DNA from: Micromonospora narathiwatensis
GTDB taxonomy: Bacteria; Actinomycetota; Actinomycetes; Mycobacteriales; Micromonosporaceae
NCBI RefSeq assembly: GCF_900089605.1
Contig: NZ_LT594324.1
Span: forward strand, 682,001 to 746,000
Direction: 5' to 3'
Length of the DNA stretch: 64,000 nucleotides
Part shown: piece after piece, positions 1 to 7,595 of the stretch
Layout: each line of letters begins with the position of its first letter
How positions within the stretch are numbered: position 1 is the first letter of the stretch
Made by a program: the position numbers and the translations under genes
The notes under the pieces: generated by a model
Told to the model about the DNA's origin: nothing
Database searches by the model: none
Seen by the model: only the letters and a program-made list of their open reading frames with translations

Positions 1-555
1 GAGGCGCTGCCGCGGCTGCCCGGGGCGCATGTCGCGTTCGTGGTCAACAAGCCGGCGTCCGCGTACGTCAAGGGCCTGGTCGACCGGGCCGGGGCGCTGG
101 GCGTGGCCGACCGGGTGCACGTGCTGCCGTACGTGCCGCACCACCAGGTGGTGCGCTTCCTCTCCGGCGCGCAGGTCGGCGTCATCCCGATCCAGCACTG
201 GCCGAACCACGAGATCGCCCTGATCACCAAGTTCTTCGAGTATTCACACGCCGGCCTGCCGCTGGTCGTCTCCGACGTGCGGACCATGGCGGGGACTGTC
301 CGGGAGACCGGGCAGGGCGAGGTGTTCACGGCCGAGGACGTGCCGGACTTCGTCCGGGCGGTCACCGCGGTGCTCGCCGACCCGGCGCGCTACCGCGCCG
401 CGTACGACCGGCCCGGGTTGCTGGCCGGCTGGACCTGGGAGGCGCAGGCGGCGGTGCTGGACGGGGTCTACTCCCGGCTGCTGCCCGACGCTCCGGCCGC
501 CACCGGTGCGCCGATCCCCGACGCGGCGTCGATCTCGGTCGGGGTGGGCGCATGA
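1..555 (+). CDS. Glycosyltransferase family 4-like, C-terminal part (5' end outside the window)
   Basis: The open frame runs in from the left edge, so only about the last 184 residues are present. They form a GT-B C-terminal half: a segment ending VLPYVPHHQVVRFLSGAQVG, then a 'KFFEYSHAGLPLVVSDV' stretch typical of the nucleotide-sugar binding region of GT4/GT1 enzymes, where a Glu contacts the donor. It presumably transfers a sugar from an NDP-sugar in the cytoplasm during surface polysaccharide assembly. The stop overlaps the next gene's start (ATGA at 552), so the two are cotranslated. Donor and acceptor cannot be read from sequence. The internal GTG at 40 is not taken as the start because homology-like sequence continues upstream to base 1. 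Confidence 0.85.
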   Translation, partial: EALPRLPGAHVAFVVNKPASAYVKGLVDRAGALGVADRVHVLPYVPHHQVVRFLSGAQVGVIPIQHWPNHEIALITKFFEYSHAGLPLVVSDVRTMAGTVRETGQGEVFTAEDVPDFVRAVTAVLADPARYRAAYDRPGLLAGWTWEAQAAVLDGVYSRLLPDAPAATGAPIPDAASISVGVGA

Positions 556-2120
556 GCGAGCCCGACGTCACGGTGGTCGTCGCCGTCTACAACACCATGC
601 CCTACCTGACCACCTGCCTGGACTCGCTGGTCGGGCAGACCATCGGGCTGGACCGGCTGGAGGTCGTCGCGGTCGACGACGGCTCCACCGACGGCAGCGG
701 CGCCGAGCTGGACCGGTACGCCAAGCGTTACCCGGGCACCGTCCGGGTGCTGCACCAGGCCAACTCGGGCGGGCCGGCGGCGCCGAGCAACCGCGCCCTG
801 GACCATGCCCGCGGCCGGTACGTCTTCTTCATCGGCTCCGACGACCACCTCGGCCCGGAGGCGCTGGAACGCCTGGTGGCCGCGGCCGACCGGTGGGACT
901 CCGACGTGGTGCTCGGCCGGATGGTCGGCACCAACAAGCGCTACGTGCACCAGGCCGTCTACGCCAGCACCGAGGAGCGGGTCGACCTCTTCGACAGCGA
1001 GCTGCCCTGGTCGCTGTCGAACACCAAGCTGTTCCGCCGCGATCTGATCGAGCGGCACGGGCTGCGGTACCGCACCGACATGGCGATGGGCAGCGACCAG
1101 CCGTTCACGCTGGAGGCCTGCCTCCGGGCGAAGAAGATCTCCGTGCTCGCCGACTACGAGTACTACTACGCGGTCAAGCGGGACAACGCGCAGAACATCA
1201 CCTACGCCAGCCGGTTCGAGGAGCGGCTGCGCTGCGCCGAGGAGTTGGTCGGGTTCGTCGCCGGGCTGATCGAGCCGGGCGCGCGCCGCGACGCGATCCT
1301 GCTGCGCCACTTCAGCTGGGAGGTGGCGAAACTGCTCCAGACCGAGTTCCTCGGCCTCGACCCGGGCGTCCAGCAGCACGTCCACGACCGGATCCGCACG
1401 CTCGCCGAGGCGTACCTCACCGACGGCATCCTGGCCCGGATGGCGCCCGACCTGCGGCTGCGGCTGGCCCTCGCCCGTGATGCCGAGCTGGACCGGTTGC
1501 GGGAACTGATCGGGCAGCAGGGCGACGTGACGCCGCCCGAGATCACCATCGAGGGCGGGCGCTGGTACGCCCACCACGTCGGCTTCCGCGACCCGTCGCT
1601 CGGCTATCCGGACGAGTGGTACGAGGTGACCGAACAGGCCGCCACCGTGCTGGCCCGGCTGACCGCGACCGGCCTGGCCTGGGGGCGGGACGCCAGCGGG
1701 GCCCGAACGCTGGTGGTCACGGCGCAGAGCCGCTGGGCGGAGCTGGCGGAGCTGACCGCCGAGGCGGTCCGGGTCAGCGTCGGGGAGCTGACGGGTGCGA
1801 CGACCGCCGCCGCGGGCGGCCCGGGTACCGTCGTACGGGCGGACTTCGCGGTGGACCGGCTGCTCGCGACCTCCCCGGCGAACGGGGAACGGCGGGCGGT
1901 CCGGGTCGAGGTGACCGCCCTGGGCGGGACCGGCTCGGTGCCGCTGCGGGCGGCCCGCCGGCTCGCCGCACCCCGGCTGCTGGCCCGGCGCGGTGTCCGG
2001 TTCCACCTCGTCACGCCCACCACCAACCACAAGGGCCAGGTGATCGTCGCGATCACCTCGGTGACCCCTCGTCGGTTCCTTGCCCGCCTGCGCCGAATCT
2101 TGCCCTCTGGAGGAAAGTAG
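552..2120 (+). CDS. Family 2 glycosyltransferase with a large C-terminal extension
   Basis: 522 residues. The N-terminal ~230 residues are a GT-A domain: a VVVAVYN opening strand, the D42-D43 pair in VDDGSTDGS for nucleotide binding, and a GSDDH motif (D97, D98) matching the metal-binding DXD position. The C-terminal ~220 residues are not a recognised catalytic domain. Similar two-part architecture occurs in teichoic-acid and capsule transferases, where the second half mediates oligomerisation or acceptor binding; that is inference here. It starts inside the previous gene's stop (ATGA) and the dehydrogenase follows after 4 bases, so this is one operon of a surface polymer locus. No membrane segments are evident, so it is probably cytoplasmic or peripheral. 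Confidence 0.88.
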   Translation: MSEPDVTVVVAVYNTMPYLTTCLDSLVGQTIGLDRLEVVAVDDGSTDGSGAELDRYAKRYPGTVRVLHQANSGGPAAPSNRALDHARGRYVFFIGSDDHLGPEALERLVAAADRWDSDVVLGRMVGTNKRYVHQAVYASTEERVDLFDSELPWSLSNTKLFRRDLIERHGLRYRTDMAMGSDQPFTLEACLRAKKISVLADYEYYYAVKRDNAQNITYASRFEERLRCAEELVGFVAGLIEPGARRDAILLRHFSWEVAKLLQTEFLGLDPGVQQHVHDRIRTLAEAYLTDGILARMAPDLRLRLALARDAELDRLRELIGQQGDVTPPEITIEGGRWYAHHVGFRDPSLGYPDEWYEVTEQAATVLARLTATGLAWGRDASGARTLVVTAQSRWAELAELTAEAVRVSVGELTGATTAAAGGPGTVVRADFAVDRLLATSPANGERRAVRVEVTALGGTGSVPLRAARRLAAPRLLARRGVRFHLVTPTTNHKGQVIVAITSVTPRRFLARLRRILPSGGK

Positions 2121-2124
2121 TCAC

Positions 2125-3408
2125 ATGAACATCTGCGTCGTCGCGCTCGGAAAGATCGGCCTGCCGCTCGCCGTGCAGTTCGCCTCGAAGGGGCACCGGG
2201 TGATCGGTGCCGACGTCTCCGAGCGGGTCGTCCAGCTGGTCAACGACGGGGCTGTGCCGTTCCCGGGCGAGGCCGACCTGGACGTGAAGCTGAAGGAGGC
2301 GGTCTCCGCCGGGCTGCTGTCGGCCACCACCGACACCGCCGCCGCGGTCGCCGAGTCCGAGGCCGTCGTCGTGGTCGTGCCGCTCTTCGTGGACGCCGAG
2401 GGGGTGCCGGACTTCGGCTGGATGGATGACGCCACCCGGGCCATCGCCCGTGGCCTGAAGCCGGGCACCCTGGTCAGCTACGAGACCACCCTGCCGGTCG
2501 GCACCACCCGCAACCGCTGGGCGCCGATGCTGGAGGAGGGTTCCGGCCTCACCGCCGGCCAGGACTTCCACCTGGTCTTCAGCCCGGAGCGGGTGCTCAC
2601 CGGCCGGGTCTTCGCCGACCTGCGCCGCTACCCGAAGCTGGTCGGCGGCATCGACGAGGCGTCCGCCGCGCACGGCGTGCGCTTCTACGAGGCGGTGCTG
2701 GACTTCGACGAGCGGGCCGACCTCGACCGCCCCAACGGCGTCTGGGACCTGGGCTCGGCCGAGGCGTCCGAGCTGGCCAAGCTCGCCGAGACGACCTACC
2801 GGGACGTGAACATCGGCCTGGCGAACCAGTTCGCCCGCTTCGCCGACACCGTCGGCGTCGACGTCACCAAGGTCATCGATGCCTGCAACACCCAGCCGTA
2901 CAGCCACATCCACTCTCCGGGCATCGCCGTCGGCGGCCACTGCATCCCGATCTACCCGCGGATGTACCTGTGGAACGACCCGGCCGCCACCGTGGTCCGC
3001 TCGGCCCGCGAGGCGAACGCCGCCATGCCGGAGTACGCCGTCGACCTGCTCGCCGCCGCGTACGGCGACCTGACCGGGGTCGGTGTGCTGGTGCTCGGCG
3101 CGGCCTACCGGGGTGGGGTCAAGGAGACCGCCTTCTCTGGCGTCTTCCCGACCGTGGAGGCGCTGCGCCGGCGGGGTGCCGAGCCGTACGTCTCCGACCC
3201 GATGTACACCAACGAGGAGCTGGCCGCGCACGGCCTGCCCGGCTACGACGGCGAGCCGCTCGGCGCGGCCGTCATCCAGGCCGACCACGCCGAGTACCGC
3301 ACCCTCACCCCGGCTGACCTGCCCGGCGTGACGTTGCTGGTCGACGGCCGTCGGGTCACCGACCCGGCCCGGTGGGCCGGCGTCCGCCGGGTGGTCATCG
3401 GCGGCTGA
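2125..3408 (+). CDS. UDP-N-acetyl-hexosamine 6-dehydrogenase (WecC/WbpA-like nucleotide-sugar dehydrogenase)
   Basis: 427 residues, usual length for UDP-glucose/UDP-ManNAc dehydrogenases, which oxidise C6 of a UDP-sugar to a uronate with 2 NAD+. It shows the N-terminal Rossmann segment (MNICVVALGKIGLPLA), the FSPERVLTGR substrate-loop motif, a central helical domain, and the catalytic cysteine C273 in GGHCIPIYP. The ATG at 2125 is preceded by a clear GGAGGAAAG ribosome site, so the longer upstream frame is not used. FSPERVLTGR resembles the UDP-N-acetylaminosugar enzymes more than UDP-glucose dehydrogenase. With the WbpD-like acetyltransferase at 5416 it suggests a 2-acetamido-uronic acid in the polymer. 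A strong hairpin follows the stop. Confidence 0.9.
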   Translation: MNICVVALGKIGLPLAVQFASKGHRVIGADVSERVVQLVNDGAVPFPGEADLDVKLKEAVSAGLLSATTDTAAAVAESEAVVVVVPLFVDAEGVPDFGWMDDATRAIARGLKPGTLVSYETTLPVGTTRNRWAPMLEEGSGLTAGQDFHLVFSPERVLTGRVFADLRRYPKLVGGIDEASAAHGVRFYEAVLDFDERADLDRPNGVWDLGSAEASELAKLAETTYRDVNIGLANQFARFADTVGVDVTKVIDACNTQPYSHIHSPGIAVGGHCIPIYPRMYLWNDPAATVVRSAREANAAMPEYAVDLLAAAYGDLTGVGVLVLGAAYRGGVKETAFSGVFPTVEALRRRGAEPYVSDPMYTNEELAAHGLPGYDGEPLGAAVIQADHAEYRTLTPADLPGVTLLVDGRRVTDPARWAGVRRVVIGG

Positions 3409-3424
3409 CCGTCCGTACGCCCGT

Positions 3425-3453
3425 GGGCCCTGGCCGTTCGACGGCCGGGGCCC
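3425..3453. terminator. Hairpin after the first polysaccharide operon
   Basis: A 13-bp stem (3425-3437 with 3441-3453) closes a TCG loop; the only imperfection is one T:G wobble. It begins 16 bases after the dehydrogenase stop and has no U tract, as is usual for actinomycete terminators. It probably ends the transcript that starts left of the window. Confidence 0.55.
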
Positions 3454-3606
3454 GCTGCGTTACGCGGTCCGGCCGGCACCCGACGTGAGGGGCGTAGGCA
3501 CCCGTTCACCCGCCCGACACCCCGGCGATGCCTGAGCCATCTGTCCCGTTTAAGGTCGCAGCTGCCCGGTTTGATCGACGCCGGTGAGCAGACAGGGAGC
3601 GTGCCG

Positions 3607-5355
3607 TTGTTCAGCAGAGTACGAAGTCAGCAGGGCGTCGCCGTCGCCGGCGTGACCCTGCTCGGGTACGGGGGCATGGTCCTGGTCGGCGCCCTCGGCC
3701 AGCCGATCCCGTACGCGGTCGCCGCGCTGGTCGTCGTCGCCGGTGAGCTGGCCCTCGCCACCCGGCTGGCCGACACCGGCGAACTGCTGGAGAAGGCCGG
3801 CCTCGGGCCGGTCTGGCGACGACTCGTGCGTGACCTCTCCGTCGTCCTGCTGGTCGTCACCGCGGTCCGCCCGGGGGCGGGCGCCACCCTCGCGGTCCTG
3901 CTGCTGCCCGCCGCGCTCTGGACCGTGGCCGTGGGCACCACCGCCCTCACCAGGATCGTCGAGGGCCGGGCCGCCACCCCGGCGTTCACCCGCAACATCG
4001 ACCTCGGCGCGCTGCGCCGGGTGCCGGTGCCGCCGGCCTGGGCCCAGCGGCTCGCCGGCCTGCGGCTGCCGCTGCTCAACGTGCTTCTCGTCCCGGCGGC
4101 CGTGGCGGCCGCCCTCGTCGACCGGGTCACCCCGGTGGTGGTGACCGGGCTGGTCACGCTGGCCGCGGGGCTGGTCACCGCGGCGGTGCTGGCGGTCACC
4201 TGGCTGCGTGGGCGTGGCCGGAGCCCCGGCGTGCTGCCCGCCGTGCACGACTGGCTGGCCCGGGAGCGGCCCGAGGTGGCGCTCTACTTCGCCGGCCCGG
4301 CCAAGGACGTCTACCAGGCCAACATGTGGCTCGCCCCGGTCGAGGCGGCCGGCCGGCCGGCGGTGGTGCTGCTCCGTGCGGAGGACGCGTTCGCCGAGCT
4401 GGCCGACACCCGGCTGCCGGTGATCTGCGTACCGGCGGGCGTCGACTTCATGAACCTCGACCTCGGCCCGATCCGGGTCGCCCTGTACGCGGCGAACGTC
4501 GGCGCGAACATCCACCTGCTGCGCGAGCCGGGCGTGAAGCACGTCTTCGTCGGCCACGGCGACAGCGACAAGCAGGCCAGCGCCAACCCGTACAGCAAGG
4601 TGTACGACGAGGTGTGGGTGGCCGGGCCGGCGGGCCGGGAACGCTACGCCCGGGCCGGGGTGGGCGTGCAGGACCGGAACATCGTGGAGATCGGTCGCCC
4701 GCAGCTCGCCGGGGTGCACACCTTCGGCTCCGGCGCGGCCGACCACCTCTTCACCGTGCTCTACGCCCCCACCTGGGAGGGCTGGCTGGACGACGACCCG
4801 TACCACACCTCGCTGGTGCTGATGGGCGAGCGGATAGTGGCCGGGCTGCTGGCCGCCGGCAACCTCCGGTTGATCTACAAGCCGCACCCGCTGACCGGCA
4901 CCCGGTCGCGGCGGGCCCGCGCCGTGCACGAGCGGATCGTGGCCCGGATCCGGGCGGCCGGCGGCCAGACCGACCCGACCTCGCTGGACGGCACCGCGCA
5001 CCTGGTGGTCACCGGCCGCACGCCGGCCCTGTTCGACTGCTTCAACGTCACCGACCTGCTGGTCAGCGACGTGTCGAGCGTGGTCTCCGACTTCGTGCAG
5101 AGCGAGCGGCCGTACGTGGTGGCCAACCCGGCGGGCCGGCCCGAGGACGAGTTCCGCCGTACCTTCCCGACCGCGCGGGCCGCGTACCTGCTCTCGCCGG
5201 ACTGCGGCGAGCTGGCGAAGATCCTCGCCGTCACCCGGACCGGGGACGACCCGTTGACCGAGGCGCGCCGGGAGCTGAGGGAGTACCTGCTCGGCCCGGC
5301 CGGGGCGAACCCGATGGAGCGGTTCCGGGCGGAGATCGGCCGGCTCTGCGGCTGA
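3607..5355 (+). CDS. CDP-glycerol glycerophosphotransferase-family protein (TagB/TagF-like) with N-terminal membrane domain
   Basis: About 582 residues. The first ~190 residues are hydrophobic with roughly five membrane spans. The rest is a Glyphos_transf domain: HGDSDKQAS (H317), the LYAPTWEG strand, KPHP (K425) and DVSSVVSDF, all characteristic of teichoic-acid polyol-phosphate polymerases and primases using CDP-glycerol or CDP-ribitol. It likely adds polyol-phosphate, or a related phospho-sugar, to a lipid-linked surface polymer at the inner membrane face. Start is uncertain: TTG 3607 lies 7 bases after AGGGAG, while GTG 3601 is too close to that site and TTG 3571 has no good site. A membrane-anchored N-terminus differs from the peripheral Bacillus enzymes. 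No CDP-glycerol synthase is visible in the window. Confidence 0.82.
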   Translation: MFSRVRSQQGVAVAGVTLLGYGGMVLVGALGQPIPYAVAALVVVAGELALATRLADTGELLEKAGLGPVWRRLVRDLSVVLLVVTAVRPGAGATLAVLLLPAALWTVAVGTTALTRIVEGRAATPAFTRNIDLGALRRVPVPPAWAQRLAGLRLPLLNVLLVPAAVAAALVDRVTPVVVTGLVTLAAGLVTAAVLAVTWLRGRGRSPGVLPAVHDWLARERPEVALYFAGPAKDVYQANMWLAPVEAAGRPAVVLLRAEDAFAELADTRLPVICVPAGVDFMNLDLGPIRVALYAANVGANIHLLREPGVKHVFVGHGDSDKQASANPYSKVYDEVWVAGPAGRERYARAGVGVQDRNIVEIGRPQLAGVHTFGSGAADHLFTVLYAPTWEGWLDDDPYHTSLVLMGERIVAGLLAAGNLRLIYKPHPLTGTRSRRARAVHERIVARIRAAGGQTDPTSLDGTAHLVVTGRTPALFDCFNVTDLLVSDVSSVVSDFVQSERPYVVANPAGRPEDEFRRTFPTARAAYLLSPDCGELAKILAVTRTGDDPLTEARRELREYLLGPAGANPMERFRAEIGRLCG

Positions 5356-5415
5356 GCGACGGGCGGTGGTGCCACGGGGGCGACGGCCGACCCGGCTGTC
5401 GCCCCCGGCGCGTGC

Positions 5416-5940
5416 TCAGCCCCGCTGCGGCGGCGTGTCGACGTCGCGGGAGACGACCTCGCCCTTCTCGTCGACCCAGCCCTTGGGCCGGGCCGGGTTG
5501 CCGGCCACCAGCTGGTACGGCTGCACGTCCTTCGTCACCACCGAGCCGGCGGCGATCATCGCGTACTCGCCGACCTCGATGCCGCAGACCAGGGTGGCGT
5601 TGGCGCCGATCGAGGCGCCCCGCCGGACCAGGGTCGGGGTGATCGTCCAGTCCGGGTTCTGGGCCCGCGGGCGGAAGTCGTTGGTGAACACCGCGGACGG
5701 GCCCACGAAGACCTCGTCCTCGATGGTGACGCCCTGGTAGACCGAGACGTTGTTCTGGATCTTCACGCGGTCGCCGACGGTGACGTTCGCGTCGACGTAC
5801 ACGTTGCGGCCGATCACGCAGCCGGCGCCGACCTGCGCGCTGGACCGGATGTGCGCCAGGTGCCAGACCTTGGTGCCGTCGCCGACCTTCGCGCCCTCCT
5901 CCACGTCGGCCGTCGGGTGGACGAAGATGGTGTCAGTCAT
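5416..5940 (-). CDS. Left-handed beta-helix N-acetyltransferase (WbpD-like)
   Basis: 174 residues of hexapeptide repeats forming a left-handed beta helix. The run VHPTADVEEGAKVGDGTKVW, the later KIQNNVSVYQGV segment and the FVGPSAVFTN loop closely follow WbpD-type enzymes, which acetylate the 3-amino group of UDP-2-acetamido-3-amino-glucuronate using acetyl-CoA as trimers. The ATG at 5940 has a GAGGCGAG site upstream; longer frames to 6234 lack similarity. It is convergent with the TagF-like gene (60 bases between stops). In the WbpA-B-E-D pathway a dehydrogenase, an oxidase and an aminotransferase precede it; here only the dehydrogenase at 2125 is present, so the others must lie elsewhere or the substrate differs. 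Confidence 0.85.
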   Translation of the reverse strand: MTDTIFVHPTADVEEGAKVGDGTKVWHLAHIRSSAQVGAGCVIGRNVYVDANVTVGDRVKIQNNVSVYQGVTIEDEVFVGPSAVFTNDFRPRAQNPDWTITPTLVRRGASIGANATLVCGIEVGEYAMIAAGSVVTKDVQPYQLVAGNPARPKGWVDEKGEVVSRDVDTPPQRG

Positions 5941-6088
5941 CTCAAACTCGCCTCGTCGCAGGGCGCGTCGTCGCGCCGTCGGTGCCAGGGTGTCGCGGCG
6001 GCTCAGCGCCGCGCCCGCCCGGGTCAGGACCGCCCGGCCGCCCCGGGCTCCCGGTGCCGGCACGGGCTCGACGCAGCATATCGATCCG

Positions 6089-6430
6089 TCAGTCCAGCAG
6101 TTCCGCCACCGCGTCGGCGGCAGGTCGGTCCGTCGGCAGCGGGTGTGCCGCCACCACCGCGTCGACCGGCAGCGCCGCGTACAGGTGCGGGAAGAGCGCC
6201 CCACCCCGGGACGCCTCCCAGCGCAGCGCGTCACCGAGCCGGCCCGGGTCCACGGTGAGCAGGGTGAGGCCGGTGACCCCGGCGAAGTGCCGTCGGGCCG
6301 TCTCCACCACCTGGTCGGCCCCGGAGAGATGGACGAACCCGTCCCGCAGGTCCAGCGCGGTGCCGGTGAACCGCCCCACCGCCCGCGCCTGCTCCCACTC
6401 GTCGTCGGCGAGAATCTTGTAGATCACCAT
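6089..6430 (-). CDS. DUF952 family protein
   Basis: 113 residues matching the DUF952 pattern: opening IYKILADDEW, central GFVHLSGADQVVETARRHF, and a segment ending ALFPHLYAALP. Members are small cytoplasmic proteins of unknown function found in actinobacteria, proteobacteria and some eukaryotes; the fold has been likened to ADP-ribosyltransferase-like scaffolds, but no activity is assigned here. Start ATG 6430. It stands alone between the acetyltransferase and a divergent small gene, with no operon partner that hints at its role. Confidence 0.8.
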   Translation of the reverse strand: MVIYKILADDEWEQARAVGRFTGTALDLRDGFVHLSGADQVVETARRHFAGVTGLTLLTVDPGRLGDALRWEASRGGALFPHLYAALPVDAVVAAHPLPTDRPAADAVAELLD

Positions 6431-6538
6431 CGCAGCCTAGGGCGGCGCCGCCGGTCGCGGCGGGCCGGTTCCCGCGTACGCCCGCGCCCGCGCGCCGGAA
6501 GCGGGCATGCTCGGGTGGAGGCGCCCGGAGGGATGGCG

Positions 6539-6850
6539 ATGCAGAGCTACGACGACGACTGGACCGACGGCCAGCGGGCCGTCTACGACGAGTGCTACCA
6601 GGCCGGCACCGAGTGGGCGGGCGACCCGGACACCCCCAGCGAGGACGTCCAGCACGTGATCAACCTCGGTCAGGCGGACGACGACACGTTCGGCGACTCG
6701 GAGACGGACTACCCGCCGCTGCTCGACGCCGTCACGCAGGCCACCGGCGAGAACGTGACGAGCGTGCCGGCCAGCCACGCCGACCCGGGCTTCCGGGGTT
6801 TCGTCGACGGCGTCCGCGACGCGACGGCCGACGAGGTCTTCGGTCTCTGA
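6539..6850 (+). CDS. Small acidic hypothetical protein
   Basis: 103 residues, strongly acidic, with few basic residues and no membrane segment or signal peptide. I do not recognise the family. GGAGG at 6527-6531 sits 7 bases before ATG 6539, which favours this start over ATG 6533, only one base away from the site. Third-position GC is high, as in neighbouring genes, which supports real coding. It is a monocistron between a divergent DUF952 gene and the response regulator. High acidity and small size would fit a soluble accessory or nucleic-acid-mimic protein, but nothing in the sequence proves that. Confidence 0.65.
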   Translation: MQSYDDDWTDGQRAVYDECYQAGTEWAGDPDTPSEDVQHVINLGQADDDTFGDSETDYPPLLDAVTQATGENVTSVPASHADPGFRGFVDGVRDATADEVFGL

Positions 6851-6928
6851 CCGGCCCGGGCATTCCCGTCCCGCCGGCACTTCTGCCACCATTCGCAGGG
6901 CAGTACGTCGAGCGGATTGGGGGCACGG

Positions 6929-7585
6929 GTGCGGATCCTCCTGGTCGAGGACGATCGTCGGGTGGCCGCCGCCCTGTCGTCCGCGTTGACCCGGCGCGGC
7001 TACGAGGTGGAGCACGCGGCCACCGTCGAGGCCGCACTCTCCGCCGCCCCCTGCGACCTGGTGCTGCTCGACCTGACCCTGCCCGACGGGGACGGCACCG
7101 ACCTGTGCCGGGAACTGCGCCGGCGCAGCAGCCAGCTCGGCATCATCGCGGTGACCGCCCGGGGGGAGGAACGCGACCGGGTGCTCGGCCTGCGGCTGGG
7201 CGCCGACGACTACGTGGTCAAGCCGTTCTCCATGGTGGAGCTCCAGGCACGGATCGAGGCGGTGCTGCGCCGGACCGCGCACGCCGCGCCGGAACGGAAC
7301 CTCATCGAGGCGGGCCTGGTCCGCATCGACGTCGGCGGCCGGACGGTCAGCGTGGCCGGTCGGCCGGTGACGCTGACCCGCAAGGAGTTCGACATCCTGG
7401 TCTCCCTGGCCCGGCAGCCCGGCGTGGCGGTGTCCCGGGACCGGATCCTGCTGGACGTCTGGGGCACCACCTGGGCCGACCGGCACACCATGGAGGTGCA
7501 CGTCGGATCGCTGCGCGGCAAGCTCGGCGACCCGACGCTGGTGGAGACCGTACGCGGGGTCGGCTACCGGCTCCGCGGCGAGTGA
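6929..7585 (+). CDS. OmpR/PhoB-family response regulator
   Basis: 218 residues. Receiver domain at ~1-115 with acidic pocket E7-D8-D9, phosphoacceptor D48 in LLDLTLPDGDG, conserved T76 and K98 in VVKPF; winged-helix DNA-binding domain at ~125-218 with LTRKEFDIL and the terminal VRGVGYRL. GTG 6929 is chosen because GGGG at 6919-6922 lies 6 bases upstream; TTG 6917 would precede the site. The histidine kinase starts 10 bases after its stop, so the two form a two-component operon. Target genes are unknown; the convergent TAXI-type lipoprotein at 9090 is a candidate ligand sensor or target. Confidence 0.93.
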   Translation: MRILLVEDDRRVAAALSSALTRRGYEVEHAATVEAALSAAPCDLVLLDLTLPDGDGTDLCRELRRRSSQLGIIAVTARGEERDRVLGLRLGADDYVVKPFSMVELQARIEAVLRRTAHAAPERNLIEAGLVRIDVGGRTVSVAGRPVTLTRKEFDILVSLARQPGVAVSRDRILLDVWGTTWADRHTMEVHVGSLRGKLGDPTLVETVRGVGYRLRGE

Positions 7586-7595
7586 GGAGTCCGGG

